Shown one piece after another: positions 57,885-64,000 of a stretch of 64,000 nucleotides of DNA. Every line of letters starts with the position of its first letter. Position 1 is the stretch's first letter. A program made the position numbers and the translations under genes. Below the pieces are notes generated by a model. The model was not told where the DNA came from, did not search any database, and saw nothing but the letters and a program-made list of their open reading frames with translations. The DNA is taken from positions 2,057,780 through 2,121,779 of the forward strand of contig JNVV01000003.1 of the NCBI GenBank assembly GCA_000733355.1, read 5' to 3'. The stretch comes from Falciphora oryzae (lineage: Eukaryota > Ascomycota > Sordariomycetes > Magnaporthales > Magnaporthaceae).

Positions 57885-60377
57885 TCAACCAAAATCCCCC
57901 TTACCCGCTACATCTTCCTTCTTGGATGGAATTGGCTGTAGTGGTGATGTCTCAGGGGGCCCCCCAACCACTGAGCCGCCAGCCCCACCGTTGCCCGAGT
58001 TGAGAAGACTTTGGCGCCGTGATCTCCTCGGGCTCGACACCTCGACCTCTTCCTCGTCAGTCTTGTCCTCCTCGTCGTCAGCGTCGTGCCTCTTTCCGGC
58101 GGCAGCACCACCACCACCGGTTCTCCCTGTCCGATCCTCATCTTCCGAATCATCCTCATCGTCGCTGCTATCTGCACCGCCAGCACTGCGCGATAGCTTA
58201 TCGCGCACCACGGATGCCGCCGCCAGCCCGTCCTTGAGCCGCGAGTTCAGCCCCGCCATGAACTCGCTCGCGAGAGCGAAGCGCGTGATGCCATCGTCGC
58301 TCTGCAGCATCGAGTACATGACGCGCGCCTCATTCAGGCACCGCTGCGCCTGCAGGAATTTGCCAAGACCCAGCCACGCCTCGGCCGCCAGCACGCTCCA
58401 AAGCGCCGACTTGCGCCGCCAAGATCCCACGCCGGCCGCGTTGAGCGCCGGCCGCGACGCGCAGACGACGGCCATGCGCTCACGCATTAATGCGTCACCC
58501 ACGACGCCCAGAAGCCGCGGCGTCGTCTCGGCGAGCCGCATGCCCAGCTGTGCCGCCGCGTTGACGCACGAGGCCCCGCCTCGAAGCCGCAGTAGCTCGA
58601 GCCCAAGCACCGAAGAGCGGAGGGCGCCGTACGGAGCGCCACAGCGTGTCTGGTATGAGTATGCAGCCTCGCGGAGCATGTCTGCGGCTGAGTCGAGTGT
58701 TTTGGCCTGACTCTGAACAGAGGCCTTGGGGTGAGCCATGATCAGCATCGCCAGCGCGCCCATCTCGTTTGCAGCCGCGTGATGCCTCCAAGCGTGGTCG
58801 CTCTCAAAGTCTGGTCGCAGCAGGCCGTACGTCGACTGCGCCAGCTTCCAGTCGCGGAGCATGAAGGCATAGTCCGCCAGCCGCCTCAGCGTCGCCTCGG
58901 GAGTGTCTGGTCGATAGAAGCCTTGGCTATAGTTTGACCCGCCGGGTGCGTTCTTGGATCCGCCACCGAACGCCCATCTTCTCGACATGCTCACTAACCG
59001 GCCGCCGAAGCCCTTTCGTTTGGACGCCACCTGGTCGTTCCATAGGGAGACGTTCCGCTCCATAGTTGGCACGATTGACTGGATGACCATCTCGCGAACA
59101 AAAGTGCGAATGGCGGTCGCGTCCGTCTCGAATAGGTATTTGGTCGGGTCTTCGAAATGCTCCTGGGCTTCGCTTTTGCGAATATCTGCAAGTTCCTCCG
59201 CCGCCGACATCCACTCACTACGGGGCAGCGGTATGCTGTCATCGTCTGTTTCGGCACACTGTGTGCTACGGATTCGAAGGAGGTGGCAGTGAAGCCCAAA
59301 GTTCCGCTTCATCTGCTCAAAGAGCGCCATGGACTTGGAAATGTCGCCGTTTTCCTCGTCGTGCACAAGAACGTAGTAGCGGAGGTAATCCGGAGCGACC
59401 CAGTCCGGCAGCCTGCCCTCGCCCTCACTGGTCTCCTTGTAGAGGTTCCGCAGGGCGTCGATGGGCGAAGGGTTACGCGAACTGATGGCCATGACGCAGG
59501 CGACTGGATGGCCAAAAGTCTCATGGCTCTCCAGTGGGATCCCGGACAGCAGCCTCCGTAGGTAGAGAGAGTAGTAGGGCGACATCGCCTCGAGATCCAT
59601 CTCTTGCTGCGTCGGGGACATGGGCTGCTGCCCAATGCCGAACATGGACTGCTCGGCATAAGTCAGATGACGGTCGACCACTGCCTCGACCTCGGCGAGC
59701 CTCCGAGACTCGCGAGACGTGATGCCATCGGGCGAGTCCGCACTGCCAGCTGAGCCGTTGGGTGCCGTCGGAGATCTTAACACGGTAGACTGCGATGTGT
59801 GCTGGAGCGGCGTGCTAGGCCCATCGTCTTCGCCGTAGCGTACGAAGCGCACGGCGTAGTCGTCCCAGGTCCTCGAGCCGCCGACGCTATCTCTAATAGA
59901 GACTTTGCCCTGGACCTGTTCGCCAAATGGACGCAACAGCTCCCACAGGCCGCGCTCAAAACCCTTGTCCGCGGCCAGGGCATCCGTGTCGGCCGATGCG
60001 TAGACGGCGACGTGCGGCACGAACGCTTGCAGCATCAAGGCCAGCGGGTCGCCGGGCCTGTCGAGGGGGACGTTGTCCACCAGTGATTTTGCGAATACCG
60101 AGGCAGCGGAGCCCAGGGGGTTGCGGGCGAGGAGAGACTGGCGGCCAGCGGGAGAGGCGGATCGGGAGCCGGGCGGGGTGAGGGTGGAGGCGTAGAGCGA
60201 GGCGACCGAGGGGTTCGTCGCGCGTCGGGGGAGGGAGCGCAGGTCGGCGTCAGAGTGTGAAAGCGGCGCGGGATCGTCCAGAGGCTGCCGCCTGCTGGGC
60301 AGCCTTATGGTGGAAGCCGCCATGGGCAAGGACTGGATTGAGTCGGGCGCCGGCGATCCATTTTCAGAAGACTGCAT
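57885..60377 (-). CDS. TRS85: TRAPPIII complex subunit TRS85 (TRAPPC8)
   Basis: This is a single uninterrupted frame of 830 aa from an ATG at 60377. After a Ser/Pro-rich N-terminus come blocks typical of Trs85: ALMLQAFVPHVAVYASADTD, FERGLWELLRPFGEQVQGKV, TWDDYAVRFV, LPDWVAPDYLRYYVLVHDEE and FALHC-like FGLHCHLLRI. The TPR-like region DYAFMLRDWKLAQSTYGLL is followed by alpha-solenoid helices. Trs85 targets the TRAPP Rab-GEF to autophagosome formation sites and activates Ypt1 traffic there. The last ~100 residues are a very acidic Asp/Glu/Ser tail followed by an Arg/Ser patch. That tail could be partly removed by an unseen 3' intron, since a GTAAGG lies just before the stop. Confidence 0.9.
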   Translation of the reverse strand: MQSSENGSPAPDSIQSLPMAASTIRLPSRRQPLDDPAPLSHSDADLRSLPRRATNPSVASLYASTLTPPGSRSASPAGRQSLLARNPLGSAASVFAKSLVDNVPLDRPGDPLALMLQAFVPHVAVYASADTDALAADKGFERGLWELLRPFGEQVQGKVSIRDSVGGSRTWDDYAVRFVRYGEDDGPSTPLQHTSQSTVLRSPTAPNGSAGSADSPDGITSRESRRLAEVEAVVDRHLTYAEQSMFGIGQQPMSPTQQEMDLEAMSPYYSLYLRRLLSGIPLESHETFGHPVACVMAISSRNPSPIDALRNLYKETSEGEGRLPDWVAPDYLRYYVLVHDEENGDISKSMALFEQMKRNFGLHCHLLRIRSTQCAETDDDSIPLPRSEWMSAAEELADIRKSEAQEHFEDPTKYLFETDATAIRTFVREMVIQSIVPTMERNVSLWNDQVASKRKGFGGRLVSMSRRWAFGGGSKNAPGGSNYSQGFYRPDTPEATLRRLADYAFMLRDWKLAQSTYGLLRPDFESDHAWRHHAAANEMGALAMLIMAHPKASVQSQAKTLDSAADMLREAAYSYQTRCGAPYGALRSSVLGLELLRLRGGASCVNAAAQLGMRLAETTPRLLGVVGDALMRERMAVVCASRPALNAAGVGSWRRKSALWSVLAAEAWLGLGKFLQAQRCLNEARVMYSMLQSDDGITRFALASEFMAGLNSRLKDGLAAASVVRDKLSRSAGGADSSDDEDDSEDEDRTGRTGGGGAAAGKRHDADDEEDKTDEEEVEVSSPRRSRRQSLLNSGNGGAGGSVVGGPPETSPLQPIPSKKEDVAGKGDFG

Positions 60378-63021
60378 GAGCGAGGCCTCGGCTGGGGCGA
60401 TTCGGAGCCGTCGGGAGCGGGTATTTGCGATGACGGGAATGGGGCAGCCCGGCTTGTGGTCGCGTGATTGAACAGGAGTCTGCGCGCGGATTATGCGGGA
60501 GATCCGTCTGGGCAGGCGTCTTGACGATCTCCTTTTCGCGTCGTGTGGTTGAGGGTGTCGTGTCGTCGCTGCTCAAGAAAAAAGCACGCTCGGGACAAGA
60601 AGCTGTGCTCGAATGTAACGTGGGGGAAGAGATTGGGCGGCCAAAGTTTAAGTGGGTTGAGACAACAGAAAAGGCACCCCAACGGCCGGATTAAAGAGCG
60701 AACTGGGCTAAGCAACAGAAAGCCAACAGACGGTCGCCTAGGTAGCGCAGTGCCGGAGTTGGTGGCACTAGATCGAAAGCTCGACTATCTCGTCGCACGG
60801 CAAGGCCATCGCGGTGGAGGTTGAACTGCGGGATGGAGCTTCAGGGTCAATTGCCAGACTCGATCAGGTGCTTGCTGAGGCCAAAAATGAGTCTGAACAA
60901 CGCTGTGCGGCATGATTGGGCGCAGTGGCCGGCAAGACCCACAAAAAGGTCATTGATTCGACGTCGGCCTATTTTCGAGGTGACCTTCGCCTGTTTCTGT
61001 TCTGATATTCGAATTCCTCATTGATCCTCCACAATATTCCGACATACTTGGCCGAGAGAATTGGTCGGGTATCAACGCCTCGAACTACCGCCAAGTTAGT
61101 TCGAGGCCCCGATCACGCCCTGCATCTGGGCGGGTCAATCAGGTAGGCCTCCAGATCTGGACGACTTGCAGTCCTGACGACAGAGGCCACTCCGGGGTCG
61201 CTCAACACGCTGCGTCTTTGATGCCATAACCATGTCCCCGTCGACGCTCACCATCTGTAGATCCGGCACTTGCGGGCCAGTGCCCTCGGTCATGTTGCTG
61301 TGACTCGTCGCTCGCCTAGGTTGCCGGCAAGTCGGCCAGGGGCGCCGCGATCTCAATTGTCGGCCGCCTTCCGAGCCAGTTCTGCCGCCGTCCCGGTCAC
61401 CCCATCAAGGTCGTTTCGGAGAGTGTCCGGCATGAATTGATTGTTTGAATACTGGTTGAGATTTTGGTAAAAAAAAAAAAAAAAAGACTACAGCAGCCTG
61501 GTCTCGTAGCCAGAACTACTTAGGGCTGCTGTTATTCCGCGTACCCTGCTATCGAAGGGCAGCGTCCGGCCACTGGGATTGCTTCATATCGTCTTCTTGG
61601 CAGAAACTCTCGGTCGGTCGCGGGGTTGATAGTTCACTCAAACAGCGTAGCTTTATCTCACATCTGCATGCGCCGCAACGCGTCAAAGAGCGCGTGCATA
61701 ACATGGTTTCACTCGGCCCTATGCGCAGATAATCCGCCGAAGGCTGCTTCCCCAGCGAGTCCGCCACGTCCTCGGCCAAAGCTGCCCGCCGCTTGGCTTC
61801 CTATGATGTGCACAGGGGTTGTTGTACTATAGTATTTATGATAACACGAACAATCCTGTGACGATTCGAATGTAACAGTGGGCGAAGTGCGAGTGAGGGA
61901 AAAGCGGAGCGATTCCTTTCTTGGCGCAAGAACTCAATACCGCGCAAGTCGACGTTGTAGCCCCCAGACAATTCGTGTTGTGAAGGATGGCATTTTTCGT
62001 CGCCACTGCCGTGACCCATCCCTACGGCACACCCAAGTCTTGACTTGGCCCCTTTTGACCACCGCTGTCACAGGTGGCAGACGTAACGCTGATGATAATG
62101 GGGCTATCCACCTCCACACGATGGATGTCTCCCTCCCACGTTGCCGTACTGGGGCTGGGTGGCACTTTATCATGTAAATCGCTGGACGTCGCCTTGGGCT
62201 CCAGGAGGCTCCATTTTTGGGATCGAAGGCTGCGCTGTTCTGTGCTGTCGAGGCTGCTATAGTAGGAACATTTATCCCACATTGAGCAAACTCAAAAAAA
62301 ACCGTGTTGGCCGCAAGGTGAAGTCGAATTTGATGCCGCGTGCCGCTCCTCATTTCCCACCCCCATGCCCCCTGCTCTATATCAAAGCCGCACGAGCTAT
62401 AAAACTCGCCAGATCCCGCAAATCTTGCCGTGCCTCCCATTACCGCGGATTCGGAGTGGACCATTCGCCCCCCGGCCTCGACAAGGCCACCTGCTACGCG
62501 GCTGCAAGAGCCCCATCCGATGCGCGACCTCGGGACCCTCCAGAGCGCACTGACATCGCCTTGATGTGGACTTGGAGGTCCTCGAAGTTCAGGGGCGATC
62601 CCTCCTATAGCCACAATCGCAAGTGGGGGATTACTTGGCAGTGTCATGAATTTTTTTTTTCTCGCCCTTCTCTTGTGCGCCCACCATTCACTCCGCCCTG
62701 TGATTATCTCAATATGCCCATCCCTCATAAACGACGGGAATCTCCATGAGGGGACACCTTCGAGGCTTGGAAATTCGCATGAGGGCTGCGGATATAATTA
62801 ATAAGAATGGGATTATGCGCGCAGCAGCTATCTGACTATGTACGGTATAAACAAGGCAACGAGAAGAATATGATCAATTCCCTGCCGGTCGGGTCTCGAT
62901 CCTGTAGGTTACGTGCCTGGCAAGGTATGGGTGTTTCGACGATGGTTAGGAAATGGAGAATATGAAAGGAATGTGATGGTTTTTGTTTACCCTCCGCCTT
63001 TTTTTTGTATTAGAATTATTA
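60378..63021. other. 2.6 kb intergenic region with a perfect hairpin
   Basis: This holds the TRS85 promoter and the 3' UTR of the membrane protein gene. It contains an 11 bp inverted repeat at 61077-61107, an A17 tract at 61469-61485, a TATAAAA string at 62398-62404 and an orphan minus-strand frame of 264 codons (61934-62728). No gene is convincingly supported. Confidence 0.45.
61077..61107. repeat. Perfect 11 bp inverted repeat with 9 nt loop
   Basis: The arm GCCTCGAACTA (61077-61087) is exactly complementary to TAGTTCGAGGC (61097-61107). No T-run follows, and it lies far from any gene end. Confidence 0.85.
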
Positions 63022-64000
63022 TCATAATGCAACCCCCACACAATGGTCCCGTGTCTCTCCCAGGTTTTCGGACGAGACGCTGACTTCGACGGTCTTGTGT
63101 ATGGCCAGGCCGAGCTGCTTCTCTTTGGCCCCCGTTTCGTCCAAGGCGAACATTACTGAGCTGCTGCGCCTATTCCTGCCAGCCGCATTGCGGACGAGCG
63201 GAATATCGTCGTTGGTCCCGGCGTTTATGCTGCTGTTCCGTGTGTGCGCCCCGATCCCGCCGCCGGCCGCCGAGTCTGGGCTGGCGATGCCCCGCCTTCC
63301 GCGCTCCGGGTCGTCCAAGTTGAGGCCGTTGAAGGCGCTCCAGTCCTTGTTGGAGTGGCCCTCGGCAGCCCCGCCCCCGGCTACGCTGCTGATATCCGAG
63401 GTTATCGTCTTCTTCCTCTCGACTTGCGACTCGCCGCTGCCGGACCCGTATCTGTCGGTGAACTTGCCCCTGGCCTTGCGGTAGAGCGGCCCCAGAGTCG
63501 GGACGGAGGCGCATATGATTAGTATGCTCCCCTCCGCAAGCCCAAGCATGTTGAGAAAGGGTATTGGGTCTGTCAAAGTCAGCGGTGGCCACGGGTTGGG
63601 AGGGTTTGCGCAAAGGAAGCATATAAGAATGGGAAAACTTACAAGTAGGGTCCTTGGCCACGACCTCGAATACTTCCCCAAAGATTATCAGCTTGTAGAT
63701 GGACACAATGCAGGCTACCACGCCGAGTCCAAGCGAGGTCGAGACTGTGATGCGGCTCTTGAGCGGCATGTTGAGGCGCATGATGAAGGGGATCGGGTAG
63801 AGGCCGAAGAAGATGTCGAGGAAGGCCGAGTAGGCTGATACGAAATAGCCCAAGTCCGAAAACACCTTGGTGCCGGAACACACGCCGTCCACTGACGAAT
63901 CCCATTGCCTTGCTATGGGGCGGCACTGGGTGAACCAAAAGACCGAGACGGCCATGATGCAACCCTGGGAAGTGATGGCGAGGCCCCAAAAAAGAATCGT
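63022..64000 (-). CDS. Rhodopsin-domain (Pth11-like) integral membrane protein, 3' part only
   Basis: Two exons are visible (64000-63643, 63569-63022), giving the last 301 aa. The 5' end lies beyond the window. The frame is phase 0 at base 64000. The visible part starts in a membrane helix (ILFWGLAITSQGCIMAVSVF), then the conserved FTQCRPIARQWD loop, DLGYFVSAYSAFLDIFFGLY, PIPFIMRLNMPLKSRI, a helix with GLGVVACIVSIYKLI and a last helix LGLAEGSILIICASVPTL. This order fits the fungal rhodopsin-like domain found in Pth11-type receptor candidates. The cytosolic tail of about 160 residues is Gly/Ser/Arg-rich. The ligand is unknown, and members of this large family differ widely in role. Confidence 0.85.

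Noticed and set aside
60760..60925. Coding-like stretch (frame containing VEVELRDGASGSIARLD)
   Set aside because: It is short, preceded by stops in frame and matches no family I can name. It could be a gene relic but the evidence is too weak.
1..64000. Mobile elements, CRISPR arrays, secondary-metabolite cluster
   Set aside because: No transposase, integrase, reverse transcriptase, long terminal repeat, polyketide or peptide synthetase signature was seen in any frame; the gene content is housekeeping.

Overview
The window looks like ordinary nuclear chromosomal DNA of a filamentous ascomycete, most likely a Sordariomycete. The reasons are short GT-AG introns with CTAAC/CTGAC branch sites, GC-rich codon use, long low-complexity proteins, and gene families typical of this group: a DUF2415 WD-like protein, a Pth11-like/rhodopsin-domain receptor, a CE16 esterase and an APSES-like regulator. 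The species cannot be named from the sequence alone. I rebuilt sixteen protein genes by hand, with exon boundaries whose reading frames close exactly.

Layout. 0.2-4.8 kb: GID8 (+), then a head-to-head pair of mitochondrial genes, complex I NDUFS4/NUO-21 (-) and ATP synthase subunit f (+), sharing a 391 bp promoter. 6.1-10.2 kb: a large unrecognised RG-rich, mostly disordered protein (+). 12.0-14.3 kb: mitochondrial Hsp70 SSC1 (-), broken in this assembly by a 41-N gap flanked by a perfect 116 bp duplication. 16-19 kb: DUF2415 protein (+). 19.2-22.4 kb: L-2-hydroxyglutarate dehydrogenase-like FAD enzyme and histidinol-phosphate aminotransferase (both -). 23.7-25.0 kb: secreted GDSL/CE16 esterase (+). 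26.5-28.8 kb: SS18/SNF11-like protein with a tract of about 108 residues of Gln-Ala (+). 31.5-36.1 kb: TBC-domain Rab GAP (+). 38.9-40.4 kb: reticulon (+). 41.8-47.1 kb: DNA topoisomerase II (-). 47.1-54.1 kb: a 7 kb stretch without a recognisable gene but rich in simple repeats, leading into an APSES/KilA-N-like transcription factor (+, 54.1-56.7 kb). 57.9-60.4 kb: TRAPPIII subunit TRS85 (-). 63.0-64.0 kb: the 3' part of a rhodopsin-domain membrane protein (-), cut by the window end.

The genes are mainly housekeeping and do not form a metabolic cluster. Four of the sixteen encode mitochondrial proteins (NUO-21, ATP17, SSC1, L2HGDH) and three act on membranes or vesicle traffic (TBC GAP, reticulon, TRS85). 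I found no transposon, CRISPR array, rRNA or convincing tRNA. I did not find a new multi-gene system. The items most worth checking are the collapsed-overlap assembly error in SSC1, the GC-AG intron next to a 15-nt microexon in ATP17, the long regulatory-looking region before the APSES-like gene, and two proteins with striking internal repeats.
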